Assembly: GCA_937146765.1 (NCBI GenBank)
Contig: CAKZRP010000065.1
Span: 62,001 to 126,000 of the forward strand
Direction: 5' to 3'
Length of the DNA: 64,000 nucleotides
Source: an uncultured Paracoccaceae bacterium
GTDB lineage: Bacteria; Pseudomonadota; Alphaproteobacteria; Rhodobacterales; Rhodobacteraceae
Shown: positions 7,876-16,471 of the stretch, in pieces
How the letters are laid out: every line of letters begins with the position of its first letter
Numbering within the stretch: the first letter of the stretch is position 1
Made by a program: the position numbers and the translations under genes
The notes under the pieces: generated by a model
Seen by the model: the letters and a program-made list of their open reading frames with translations, nothing else
The model's database searches: none
Told to the model about the DNA's origin: nothing

Positions 7876-8669
7876 GTGTCCTTCGCCGTCTCGGCCTGGC
7901 CCGGCTGATGACCGGGCGCAAAGCGCGGCGTGTAGACATAGGGCCCCACGCGGCGGGTGTCGCGGTTGCCGACGATCACCACGGTACGCATATCGGCCAT
8001 CTCGGGGCGCGCCTCGGCCAGCGTCACGGTCTTGAGCGCCTGACCCGGTTTGGTCACATCGCGGGCGAAGGTGATCAGCGTCTCCGGCCCGCAGGCCTCG
8101 CGCAGCACCTCAAGCGCGCGTTCAAACTGATGCGGGCGGGATTTGGAGCGCGGATTGTAAAACGCCATCGCCAGTCCGGCCTCGCCCACCAGCCGCAGGC
8201 GATGCTCGATCAGCTCCCAGGGCTTCAGGTTGTCGCTGAGGTTGATGGCGGCAAAGTCATGCCCCAGAGGCGCGCCAATCGCGGCGGCGGCAGCGAGCAT
8301 GGCGGTGATGCCGGGCAGCACGCGGATCTCCAGATCCAGCCAATCGGGGTGCGCTTTTGAGCCCGCCTCCAGCGCCTCAAACACTGCCGAGGCCATGGCA
8401 AAGACGCCCGGATCGCCGGAGGAGACCACCACGACGCGCCGCCCCGCTGCGGCCATTTCCAGCGCATGGGTGGCGCGGTCCACCTCAACGCGGTTGTCGC
8501 TGGCGTGCAGGGTCAGGCCGTCGCGCGGGGTCACGCGCTCCACATAGGGGATATAGCCGACCACATCGGTGGCCTCGGCCAGAATCTCCTGCACTTCGGA
8601 GGTTACCATTCGGTCAGCGCCGGGGCCGAGGCCCGCGATGACCACCCAGCCTTTGTGAGCCTCCGTCAT
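7872..8669 (-). CDS. cobJ: Precorrin-3B C17-methyltransferase CobJ
   Basis: 265-aa TP-methylase catalysing C-17 methylation and ring contraction of precorrin-3B to precorrin-4. Motifs: WVVIAGLGPGADRMVTSEV at the N-terminus, VVGYIPYVERV, RVVVVSSGDPGVFAMA (GDPGVF loop), and MAFYNPRSKSRPHQ, a CobJ/CbiH signature. The start overlaps the cobI stop (8666-8669). Its TAA overlaps the stop of the convergent cobK, so this is where the same-strand cob array is interrupted for 770 bp. Confidence 0.96.
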   Translation of the reverse strand: MTEAHKGWVVIAGLGPGADRMVTSEVQEILAEATDVVGYIPYVERVTPRDGLTLHASDNRVEVDRATHALEMAAAGRRVVVVSSGDPGVFAMASAVFEALEAGSKAHPDWLDLEIRVLPGITAMLAAAAAIGAPLGHDFAAINLSDNLKPWELIEHRLRLVGEAGLAMAFYNPRSKSRPHQFERALEVLREACGPETLITFARDVTKPGQALKTVTLAEARPEMADMRTVVIVGNRDTRRVGPYVYTPRFAPGHQPGQAETAKDT

Positions 8670-9409
8670 GGGCGGCGTCCTTGTCCATGCAGCAACACGA
8701 TGGAGAAATAGGGCACCTCGCCGGTGATCTCGGTCAGCTTCTGCACGGTCTGCTTGGGCATGGTGCCGCGTTCGACCAGCCAGGCGTCCTCAAGCCGACC
8801 AGCGGCCTCGAGCGCGCGGCGCAGTTTCGGCAGGTTGCGGCCGATCTTCATCACCACAAGGGCGTCGGTCTCGGCGATGCGCTTGGTCAGCTCTTCTTCC
8901 GACAGGGTCGCCATCGCCACCGTCAGCACGTCATCGCCCCAGGTGATCGGCTGGCCCGTCGCGGTCCAGCAGCCGGACATGCCAGTGATGCCGGGGATGA
9001 TCTCCACCTCGGCGCGCCCCGCAAGACGGGTGTGCAGATGCATGAAGGACCCATAGAGGAAGGGATCGCCCTCGCAGAGTACCACGACCGTCTCCGTCGC
9101 GGCGATCTCGGCCAGGGTGTCGGCCCATTGGTCGTAAAAGGCGGCGAGCTGGCGGTTGTACTCGGGGTCGGAGAAATGGATCTCGGTGGTGACCGGGTAT
9201 TCCATCGGGTATTCGGTGACGCCTGCGGGCAGGATGCCCTCGACGATGGCGCGCGCTTGGCCTGCGCGGCCGGCCTTGCGGAAATAGGCCACATGGGTGG
9301 CCGATTGCAGGGCGCGCCAGGATTTGACGCTCATCAGTTCCGGATCACCGGGGCCGAGGCCGGTGCAGATCACTTTGCCCTTGGCGGGGCTTGGGGTCGC
9401 TTCAGCCAT
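8666..9409 (-). CDS. cobI: Precorrin-2 C20-methyltransferase CobI
   Basis: 247-aa TP-methylase that converts precorrin-2 to precorrin-3A, the substrate of CobG. VICTGLGPGDPELMSVKSWR, VVVLCEGDPFLYGSFMHL and IIPGITGMSGC are the three SAM-site blocks. GGAAGGA (minus, 9416-9422) is 6 nt from ATG 9409 and directly abuts ATG 9415, so I prefer 9409; the alternative overlaps the cobH stop as ATGA and adds two residues. The start of cobJ overlaps its stop. Confidence 0.95.
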   Translation of the reverse strand: MAEATPSPAKGKVICTGLGPGDPELMSVKSWRALQSATHVAYFRKAGRAGQARAIVEGILPAGVTEYPMEYPVTTEIHFSDPEYNRQLAAFYDQWADTLAEIAATETVVVLCEGDPFLYGSFMHLHTRLAGRAEVEIIPGITGMSGCWTATGQPITWGDDVLTVAMATLSEEELTKRIAETDALVVMKIGRNLPKLRRALEAAGRLEDAWLVERGTMPKQTVQKLTEITGEVPYFSIVLLHGQGRRP

Positions 9410-9411
9410 GG

Positions 9412-10041
9412 TCATTCCTTCCAGGAGGCGAGCGCGTTCACCGCCGCGACAGTGATGGCGGAGCCGCCGAGCCGGCCTTTGACGATCATCGAGGGCACCG
9501 GCAGGTCCTGCATCAGCGCGTCTTTTGATTCCATCGCGCCGACAAAGCCGACCGGGCAGCCGATGATCGCGGCGGGGCGCGGGCAGGCCGGGTCTTTCAG
9601 CATGTTGAGAAGGTGGAACAGGGCGGTGGGCGCATTGCCGATGGCGACCACGGCACCGGCCAGTTTGGGGCGCCAAAGCTCAAGCGCGGCAGCGGAGCGG
9701 GTATTGCCCATTTCCTTGGCCATCTCAGGCACTTTGGGGTCGCGTAGGGTGCAGATCACCTCGTTGTCGGCGGGCAGGCGCGGGCGGGTGATCCCTTCGG
9801 AGACCATATAGGCATCGCAGAGGATCGGCGCGCCTTGGGCGAGCGCAGCGCGGGCGGTCTCGGCCATACCTTCAGAAAAGCGCAAGTGTTCCTCAAGTCC
9901 CACCATGCCGGCCGCGTGGATCATGCGGACCACCACGACCTCTTCGTCCTTGGTGAAGCGGGCGAGGTCGGCTTCGCGGCGGATGGTGGCAAAGCTCTCG
10001 GCATAGATCTTGGCGCCGTCGGTCTCGTAGGTGTGCAGCAT
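9412..10041 (-). CDS. cobH: Precorrin-8X methylmutase CobH
   Basis: 209-aa isomerase that moves the C-11 methyl group to C-12, giving hydrogenobyrinic acid, the end product of the ring pathway. RMIHAAGMVGLEEHLRFS carries the catalytic histidine of the family, and VGFVGAMESKDAL near the C-terminus is conserved. Length is normal. It lies 1 nt after the cobG stop and its own stop overlaps the first possible cobI ATG, so it belongs to the coupled cobN-G-H-I-J run. Confidence 0.96.
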   Translation of the reverse strand: MLHTYETDGAKIYAESFATIRREADLARFTKDEEVVVVRMIHAAGMVGLEEHLRFSEGMAETARAALAQGAPILCDAYMVSEGITRPRLPADNEVICTLRDPKVPEMAKEMGNTRSAAALELWRPKLAGAVVAIGNAPTALFHLLNMLKDPACPRPAAIIGCPVGFVGAMESKDALMQDLPVPSMIVKGRLGGSAITVAAVNALASWKE

Positions 10042-10042
10042 G

Positions 10043-11203
10043 TCAGATGTCTTTCGTCAACAGGTCCGGCGTGGCGCGCAGGGCGGCGGCGGAGAGATGG
10101 GGGCGGGCGGGGACCGCATCGGCGCGCCCCTTGCGGATGAGGTCAAAGGTCTCGGGGCCGGTGGCGGTCAGCGTCACATCGGCGGGTTTTGGGTGGGCGC
10201 AGCCCTTGGCGCAGCCGGAGACATGCAGGCTGAGGCCTGCGGGCAGATGCGGCGCCAGATCGCGGGCGAGGGCGCGGGTCTGCGAGAGCGCCTGCAGGCA
10301 CCCGGGCGCTCCGGTGCAGGCGCTGACTTGCAGGCGCGGATCCGTTGCACTGTGGATCAGGCCGGGCAGGGGCGCTGCGACGCGGGCGTCTTCAATCAGC
10401 AGCATCCGCCAAGGGGTGAGGCGGAGCGGGCCGAGGTCGGCGAGGGCAGCAAAGGTCTTGGCACTGATCTGGCCGAACTCCAACGCCACAAGGGTGCCGC
10501 TCGGCGTCTCGCCGGGACGGGGGCAGGGAGCACCCTTTGCAACGCCGGCGCCATGCGCCTCGGGGGCAGCGCGGCGCGTGAGCAGGGCCTGCATCCTTCC
10601 CCGACCATTCGACGCGCCGCCATGGGCGAGGAACCAGCGGGCAAGGGTGAGGGCCTCGGATGCAGCGCTCTCCGGTGTAAGCTCCAGCGCCACATCGGCG
10701 CCATCTGCGCGTAGGGTCAGGCGGTCGCCCTCGCCTTCGATGCGAATATCGGCGGCGACGTCTTGCAGGATAGGCGCTACGCCTGCGTCCACCGCAAAGC
10801 CGAATTTTCCGGGCAGGTCGAGGTCTTCGGCGGCAGCGAGCTGCGCCGCGAGGTCCAGCGCGATCCGATGGCTGCGGTCGCCCGCCTGCCACAAGGGGGT
10901 CAGCAGGATATTGCGGCGGGCCTCGGCGCTTGCGTCCTGCTCCACCAGACCCAAACTTTGCAGGGCGGCGATCAGATCGGGATGGGTCTCCTCACGGACG
11001 CCGCGCATCTGCAGGTTGGCGCGGGCCGAGAGATCAAGGATGCCAGTGCCGAACCGCTCCGACAGCTCCGCCACAGCGCGGGCCTCCTCGGAGGACAGAC
11101 GTCCCAGAGGCGCGCGGATGCGCACCACCAGCCCGTCGCCGGACATCATCGGGCGCAGGGCGCCGGGGCACCAGCCGTAGACTTTGGGCTCAGCTGCGCT
11201 CAT
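10043..11203 (-). CDS. cobG: Precorrin-3B synthase CobG
   Basis: 386-aa oxygen-dependent monooxygenase of the aerobic route, a sulfite/nitrite-reductase-fold protein with a 4Fe-4S centre that makes precorrin-3B. The C-terminal cysteines CTGAPGC and SGCAKGCAHP match the siroheme/Fe-S ligand pattern of the family; GWCPGALRPMMSGDGLVVR starts the ferredoxin-like half-domain. Start MSAAEP at 11203 overlaps the cobN stop (ATGA). The longer reading frame upstream is a shadow of cobN. Its presence marks the aerobic pathway. Confidence 0.94.
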   Translation of the reverse strand: MSAAEPKVYGWCPGALRPMMSGDGLVVRIRAPLGRLSSEEARAVAELSERFGTGILDLSARANLQMRGVREETHPDLIAALQSLGLVEQDASAEARRNILLTPLWQAGDRSHRIALDLAAQLAAAEDLDLPGKFGFAVDAGVAPILQDVAADIRIEGEGDRLTLRADGADVALELTPESAASEALTLARWFLAHGGASNGRGRMQALLTRRAAPEAHGAGVAKGAPCPRPGETPSGTLVALEFGQISAKTFAALADLGPLRLTPWRMLLIEDARVAAPLPGLIHSATDPRLQVSACTGAPGCLQALSQTRALARDLAPHLPAGLSLHVSGCAKGCAHPKPADVTLTATGPETFDLIRKGRADAVPARPHLSAAALRATPDLLTKDI

Positions 11204-14200
11204 GCCGCACCCTCCAGCGAGGCGAGGATGAAATTGCGCCGGGTCACCCAAAGGCCCGCCTCGCGCAGGGCGCGGAAGCGGTCCCACATCGCTTGCAGCG
11301 CCGCCGGGTTCTCGCGTTCCAGAAAGGCGACCAGATCCTCGCGCCCCAATGTGGCCTCGAAGTAGAGGTCGAACAGATGGGCGGGCACCACTTGCGCCAA
11401 ATGGGCAAAGGCCGCCATGTGATCCAGCGTCGCCGCGATCTCGGCCGCGCCGCGAAACCCGTGGCGCATCATCGCCGTGGCCCATTGCGGATCGGCGGCG
11501 CGGGCGCGGGTGACGCGGGCGATCTCTTCCTGCAAGGAACGCGCTTGCGGGCGGTCCATACGGGTGGCGTCCATGTGATAAAGCGCCGGGCTCTTGGCGC
11601 CGAGCCGTTGCATGGCCGCGGCGAAACCCGCCTCATGAGCCGCATAGTCCGAGGCAACCAGCACGTCGGTCTCCGCCAGATCCTGCAGGTGGACAAAACT
11701 GTCGGCATTCTGCAGCCGATCCTCCAGCGCGGCACGGGCCTCGGTGATCTCGCCCTTGGCGTCGATCGCATGAGAGGAGGCGGCAAGCCAGGCCTCGCCC
11801 GCGGCGGCGCGGGCTTCTTCGGTATAGGTGTCGAGGTACTGGGTCATGCCAAGGCCATAGAGACCCGGTTTGGGGCCAAACACCCTGGGCGTGGTCTTGC
11901 GATAGGGGTTATCGCTTAGGTCTTCCTCGCGGGCGCTGAGGGCGGCGGCGGCGGCCTCAAACATCTGCGCGAGGCCGGGAAAGACATCACGGAACAGGCC
12001 AGAGACCCGCAAGGTGACGTCAATGCGCGGCCGCCCGAGGAGCGCCAGCGGGACCACCTCAAAGCCAGAGACCCGCTCGGACCCCTCGTCCCACAGGGGC
12101 GCAAGGCCCGCGAGATGCAGCGCCATGGCGAATTCCTCGCCTGCCGTGCGCATGGTGGCGGAGCCCCAGAGGTCCACCACCAGGCCCTTGGGCCAGTCGC
12201 CATGGTCCTGAAGGTGGCGGCGCAGCAGCTCTTCCGCGAGTTTCACCCCCTGTCCATGCGCCGCCCGCGACGGCACCGCGCGCGGGTCGGTGGTAAAGAG
12301 GTTGCGCCCCGTGGGCATCACGTCCGACCGCCCCCGATAGGGCGATCCAGAGGGGCCGGGGGCGACCAGCTGGCCTGCGAGCGCCTCCATGAGGCCACGC
12401 ATCTCAGCCGCGCCATGGGCGCCGCTGCCAAAGATATGCAGCCCCTCGCCGTATTGGCTTTCCTTGATGTCGCAGACGAAGCGGTCGATGCGGGTGATTG
12501 CCTCTGCCGCCGAGGCGGTGGCGGGGATGCCAAGGTCATCCTCAACCCCGGTGCCCTGCGCCTCGGCACGGATATCGGCGATCAGCCGGTCGCGGCGGGC
12601 GGGGTCCAGCCCGTCGGCGGTGGAATACTCATCGAGCAGGCTCTCGAGCCGCCCCATGCCGGCAGGCAGGCTGGTCTCCGCCAAGGGGGGCGGCATATGG
12701 CCCAAAGTCAGCGCGCCGATGCGGCGTTTGGCCTGTGCGGCTTCGCCGGGGTCATTGACGATAAAGGGGTAGAGCACGGGGAGAGTGCCCACCAGAACCT
12801 CGGGCCAGCACTGGCCAGAGAGGGCCACCGCCTTGCCCGGCAGCCATTCCAGTGTGCCATGGGCGCCCACATGCACCAGCGCATCGGTCTGGGTCTGGAG
12901 CCAGAGGTAGAAGGCGACGTAGCCATGGCGCGGTGTGCGTTCGAGGTCGTGATAGTCGTCGTCGCGCGCCGCCACATCGCCACGCTCGGGCTGCAGGGCG
13001 ATCAGCGCCTTGCCTGCGCGCAGGGCGCGGAAATGGACCTGTCCGTCGCGGATCGCTGGGTCCGCCTCGGGAGCGCCCCAAGCGGCGGTGAGGTCGTCGC
13101 GCAAGGACTGCGGCAGGCTCTCCAGCGCGGCGCGGTAGTCCGCCAGCGGCCAGGTCAGGGTCTCCTCGGGCAGACGGGTGCCGAGGTCGCCCGCAGGCGT
13201 CACCGCGTAGCCCTCTGCCGCCAGCGCGGCGAGGATCGCCTGCGCCGAGGCCAGAGCATCAAGCCCCACCGCATGGGCGATGTTGTAATCGCGCCCCGGA
13301 TAGGTCGAGAGCACCAGCACGAGCCGTTTCTGGGCGGGTTGGAGGCGGGCGAGGCGCAGGTGGGCCTCAACCCGGTTCAGCGCGGCCTCCACCCGGTCAG
13401 GGTCGGCGCGGTGGGTGAAGCGGGAATATTCCAGATCGGGGTCGCGCTTTGTCGGCGATTTGAAGCTGACGACCCCGGCAAAGAGCCGCCCGTCCACCTC
13501 GGGCAGGACGACGTGCATCGCGAGGTCCGCAGGCGAGAGGCCGCGATCGGCCAGCGCCCAATCCTTGCGCCGGGCAGTGGAGAGCGCCACCTGAAACACC
13601 GGACAGCCTGTCAGGCTAAGAGGCGAGGCGCTGCCATCGCGACCTTGCGCGGAAAAGGCGGTGGCATTGATGATCGCGGCGGGCTTTAGCGCGGGCAGCT
13701 CGGCGCAGAGCCACTCCGCCGCGGCGGCGGACTTGAGGCTGGGGGCAAAGGCGCCATAGGCCGCATAGCCGCGCGCCCGCAGGCCTGCGATCAGCGCATC
13801 CACCGGGGCGGTATCGGCAGAGGTGAGGTAGGAGCGATAGAAGCTGACAAGCACCAAGGGTTTGTCAATCGCGGGCAGGGCGGCAAGCGCGCCTTGATCC
13901 GGGTCGTAGAACCCAAAATCGGGCACGGTCTTGCGCCCGGTCACCGGGCCGGCATAGAGCCCCGCCGCCAGTGCCAGCTGCGCCAAGGCCGCCTGTGCCG
14001 CCACAGCCCCCCCCGCATCACACAGCGCCTGCAGGCGACGCAGGGTGGAGACGGGCAGGGTGGACAGCTCATCCAGACGCGGGTCTTCCTGACCATCCGC
14101 AGGCAGCACCGCAAGCGCCATGCCCTTGCGGCGGGCGAGGTCTTGCAGAGTGGCGAGACCATAGGACCAATAGCTCTCGCCGCCGATCAGCCGCACCAAC

Positions 14201-14445
14201 ACGCCCTTGGCGCCTTCCAGCGTTTGTTCGGCGTAGACATCGACCGAGAGCGGGTGCTTCAGCGCCACAAGATTGGCGAGCCGGGTCGAAGGCAGCCGGT
14301 CCTTCCCGCGATGCCAGCCTGCGGCAAAGGCGCCGAGGTCACTGTCGGAAAAGGACAGCACCACCAGATCGCCGGGGGTCTGCCCGACGTCATAGGGAGT
14401 GTCTGTTTCTCCGAGCCCGTGGCTTTCGCGGAAGACGACGTGCAT
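11200..14445 (-). CDS. cobN: Cobaltochelatase subunit CobN
   Basis: 1081-aa large subunit of the ATP-dependent CobNST complex that inserts cobalt into hydrogenobyrinic acid a,c-diamide. Family blocks are RNLFTTDPRAVPSRAAHGQG, RHLQDHGDWPKGLVVDLWGS, HVGAHGTLEWLPGKAVALS and FGPKPGLYGLGMTQ. It is shorter than the roughly 1275-aa Pseudomonas denitrificans protein, but the Mg-chelatase-H-like blocks are all present. I start at ATG 14445 (MHVVFRESHG); the extension to 14565 is translated from the REP-like repeat. cobS and cobT, its partners, are not in this window. Confidence 0.95.
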   Translation of the reverse strand: MHVVFRESHGLGETDTPYDVGQTPGDLVVLSFSDSDLGAFAAGWHRGKDRLPSTRLANLVALKHPLSVDVYAEQTLEGAKGVLVRLIGGESYWSYGLATLQDLARRKGMALAVLPADGQEDPRLDELSTLPVSTLRRLQALCDAGGAVAAQAALAQLALAAGLYAGPVTGRKTVPDFGFYDPDQGALAALPAIDKPLVLVSFYRSYLTSADTAPVDALIAGLRARGYAAYGAFAPSLKSAAAAEWLCAELPALKPAAIINATAFSAQGRDGSASPLSLTGCPVFQVALSTARRKDWALADRGLSPADLAMHVVLPEVDGRLFAGVVSFKSPTKRDPDLEYSRFTHRADPDRVEAALNRVEAHLRLARLQPAQKRLVLVLSTYPGRDYNIAHAVGLDALASAQAILAALAAEGYAVTPAGDLGTRLPEETLTWPLADYRAALESLPQSLRDDLTAAWGAPEADPAIRDGQVHFRALRAGKALIALQPERGDVAARDDDYHDLERTPRHGYVAFYLWLQTQTDALVHVGAHGTLEWLPGKAVALSGQCWPEVLVGTLPVLYPFIVNDPGEAAQAKRRIGALTLGHMPPPLAETSLPAGMGRLESLLDEYSTADGLDPARRDRLIADIRAEAQGTGVEDDLGIPATASAAEAITRIDRFVCDIKESQYGEGLHIFGSGAHGAAEMRGLMEALAGQLVAPGPSGSPYRGRSDVMPTGRNLFTTDPRAVPSRAAHGQGVKLAEELLRRHLQDHGDWPKGLVVDLWGSATMRTAGEEFAMALHLAGLAPLWDEGSERVSGFEVVPLALLGRPRIDVTLRVSGLFRDVFPGLAQMFEAAAAALSAREEDLSDNPYRKTTPRVFGPKPGLYGLGMTQYLDTYTEEARAAAGEAWLAASSHAIDAKGEITEARAALEDRLQNADSFVHLQDLAETDVLVASDYAAHEAGFAAAMQRLGAKSPALYHMDATRMDRPQARSLQEEIARVTRARAADPQWATAMMRHGFRGAAEIAATLDHMAAFAHLAQVVPAHLFDLYFEATLGREDLVAFLERENPAALQAMWDRFRALREAGLWVTRRNFILASLEGAA

Positions 14446-14497
14446 TGGGTTTAGGTCCGCTTCGTTCAAATCGGAGAGGGCGGCGTCCGACCCTGGG

Positions 14498-14554
14498 GGG
14501 TGCGAAGCGCCCTCCCGGGGGGAGGGTCGGGCGCTGCCCGGCGTGTCCGCCGGG
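14498..14554 (+). repeat. REP-like double hairpin element, copy B
   Basis: In the cobW-cobN gap. The 30-bp core 14507-14536 equals copy A (4651-4680 on the opposite strand), preceded in both by GGGTGCGAA. The following hairpin CCCGGCG-TGTC-CGCCGGG (14537-14554) covaries with copy A. The element lies 53 bp upstream of cobN in the orientation opposite to copy A relative to the genes. Confidence 0.7.
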
Positions 14555-14596
14555 CGGGACCTCATGGCGAGAGGTCAGCGCCCTTGGTTCTTGGGA

Positions 14597-15631
14597 TCAG
14601 GCCCCGAGGTCGGCGTGGATGCCTGCGGCGTCGATGTTATCATGCTCGGCAATCACCACGAGCTGGGTTTTGCGCGGCTGCGCGCCCCAGGGTTGGTCAT
14701 ATTGCGCGCGCAGACGTTCGCCCACGGCTTGCACCAGCATTCGCATCGGTTTTCCTTCCACGGCCACGTAGCCCTTCACCCGCAGGATATTGCGGGTGCG
14801 GGCCATCTCGATGATCCGTTTTTGCAGATCTTCGGGGTCGGCTACTTCGCCCATTTCGACCACGATGGACTCAAAATCGTCATGTTCGTGGTCGTGATGG
14901 CCATCATGGTGGCTCGGGCGGGCGTCGAGGTCGTCTTCGGCGGCGGCTTCAAGGCCCAAGATGACGCGCGGGTCGATGACGCCTTCGGTCATCGGCAGGA
15001 TCGGCAGCTTGCGCGGCGCTTCGGCCTCGATCACGGCGCGGGCCTTCTCGATGCCCTCTTCGCCGGCGAGGTCCGCCTTGGACAAGAGAACGATGTCGGC
15101 GCAGGCGATCTGATCCTCAAACACCTCGGACAGAGGCGTTTCGTGGTCGATGCTGTCGTCCGCCTCACGCTGGGCCTGCACCGCATCCAGATCGGGGGCG
15201 AATTGCCCCTTGGCCACGGCCTCGGCATCGGCCAGCGCGATCACGCCATCGACGGTGATGCGCGAGCGGATTGCGGGCCAATCGAAGGCCTTGAGCAGCG
15301 GCTTCGGCAGCGCCAGACCGGAGGTCTCGATCACGATATGGTCGGGTTTTTCCGGCAGGGCCATCAGGGCTTCGATCGTCGGGATGAAGTCATCGGCGAC
15401 GGTGCAGCAGATGCAGCCATTGGCCAGCTCGACGATGTTTTCCGCCGGGCAGTTTTCATCCGCGCAGGATTTCAGAATGTCGCCATCGACGCCGGCGGTG
15501 CCGAACTCGTTCACCACCACGGCAAGGCGCTTGCCCTGCGGGTTCTGCATCAGGTGACGGATGAGGGTGGTTTTCCCGGCACCAAGAAAGCCGGTGATGA
15601 CGGTGACGGGGATCTTGTTGAGGGTGCTCAT
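14597..15631 (-). CDS. cobW: CobW-family GTPase (metallochaperone)
   Basis: 344-aa G3E-family GTPase. P-loop GFLGAGKTTLIRHL near residues 14-27, the CXCC metal site in LANGCICCTVADDF, and the switch block VIETSGLALPKP. A His/Asp-rich stretch RPSHHDGHHDHEHDD lies between the GTPase and C-terminal domains and probably binds metal. CobW is thought to deliver cobalt to CobN; it lies immediately upstream of cobN. It follows the DUF1636 gene by 5 bp. A 150-bp gap with the REP-like element separates it from cobN. Confidence 0.95.
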   Translation of the reverse strand: MSTLNKIPVTVITGFLGAGKTTLIRHLMQNPQGKRLAVVVNEFGTAGVDGDILKSCADENCPAENIVELANGCICCTVADDFIPTIEALMALPEKPDHIVIETSGLALPKPLLKAFDWPAIRSRITVDGVIALADAEAVAKGQFAPDLDAVQAQREADDSIDHETPLSEVFEDQIACADIVLLSKADLAGEEGIEKARAVIEAEAPRKLPILPMTEGVIDPRVILGLEAAAEDDLDARPSHHDGHHDHEHDDFESIVVEMGEVADPEDLQKRIIEMARTRNILRVKGYVAVEGKPMRMLVQAVGERLRAQYDQPWGAQPRKTQLVVIAEHDNIDAAGIHADLGA

Positions 15632-15636
15632 GGAAA

Positions 15637-16056
15637 TCAGTCCTTTGCAGCAGGGTCTGCGGAGAGGTCGAGGCCGGGCATCTCGACAGGCGGGATGCGG
15701 GCGATGGATTGCTTGCGGAACACCACGGGGCGTTCACGCCAGGGCACAAAGCCGTCCTCGGTGGCGGCATAGGCCGCAGCACCTGCGAGGATCTCGTCCA
15801 GATGGGTGGCGGGGTCGAGGTCGCCGTAGACATAGCTCCAGCGTTCAGCACCCCCGGAGAGGTGCAGCGTGCAGGAGCGGGTGCAGGCGGAGAGGCATTC
15901 CACCCCGCGCACAGTGACGCCCTCGGGCAGGTCCGCCTCGGCCAAAGCGCGGGCGAGAGTAAGGCCGGGGCGGGTGGCTTCCGGGTCGCTGCCGACGGGG
16001 CGGCAGGTGGTGCAGACGGTCAGCACGACCGGCGGTTTGCTCTGGGGGGTGCCCAT
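15637..16056 (-). CDS. DUF1636 metal-binding protein
   Basis: 139 aa, first gene after the B12 riboswitch. VLTVCTTCRPVG and VECLSACTRSCTLHLSG give four or more cysteines in a thioredoxin-like 2Fe-2S ferredoxin-type pattern; WSYVYGDLDPATHLDEIL is the conserved DUF1636 middle. The family is often adjacent to cobW, but its function is unknown; a redox or metal-handling role is inference. GGAGGA (minus, 16068-16073) lies about 11 nt before the ATG, a rather long spacer. Confidence 0.88.
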   Translation of the reverse strand: MGTPQSKPPVVLTVCTTCRPVGSDPEATRPGLTLARALAEADLPEGVTVRGVECLSACTRSCTLHLSGGAERWSYVYGDLDPATHLDEILAGAAAYAATEDGFVPWRERPVVFRKQSIARIPPVEMPGLDLSADPAAKD

Positions 16057-16164
16057 GGCCTGTTTCGTCCTCCTCGCAGGCGGGATGGGGAGAGGCCAGA
16101 AGGGGGCGTCGCGCGGATGCGTGCTGCCCTCGCCCGGTCGCGGAACACCCCGTCCGCCGGTTCA

Positions 16165-16400
16165 CGTCATCCGTTGGCAGGTCTCCCGGCTTGCGGATGC
16201 CAGTCCAGGCCCTTAAGGGCTGAGGCTGACGGTCTTCCCACCTTCCCGGCCTATGCCCGATGGGCGGTGGCCAGTGGCGTTTGGAGACCTCTCCGGTCAC
16301 GGTCGCGGGGGCGGCTGTGCATTGGGGTCGCGCGCCGCGTCGCGGTGGACTTGCCCTGTCACATTCCCTCTTCGCCCGAAGGAGAGACCTTCGGGAACCA
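16165..16400 (-). promoter_or_regulatory. Cobalamin (B12) riboswitch
   Basis: Read on the minus strand. From 5' to 3': hairpin CCCGAAGG/CCTTCGGG near 16376-16395, GGGAATGTGAC (about 16358-16369), a CCGCCCCCGCGACCGTGA block (about 16297-16315), GCCACTGG (16271-16278), GGGAAGGTGGGA, and the 3' B12 box AGCCGGGAGACCTGCC (16176-16191). These are the conserved core and B12-box elements of the adenosylcobalamin class. It ends about 110 nt before the DUF1636 start, room for an expression platform. It should repress DUF1636-cobW-cobN and, with read-through, the downstream cob genes when B12 is plentiful. Boundaries are approximate. Confidence 0.95.
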
Positions 16401-16471
16401 ACGCAAACCCCCTTGCGCCATGGGGCAGGTCTTTGTCAAGAGAGGGGGCTAAAGCCGCAAGGAGTGAGACG

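Noticed and set aside
11469..14454. Several frames of 90-500 codons within and opposite cobN
   Set aside because: All are shadows of the 1081-codon CobN frame, which carries the family motifs throughout.
16253..16471. In-frame N-terminal extension of cobO
   Set aside because: It would translate through the riboswitch region; the TTG at 16472 has an excellent ribosome-binding site and gives normal family length.
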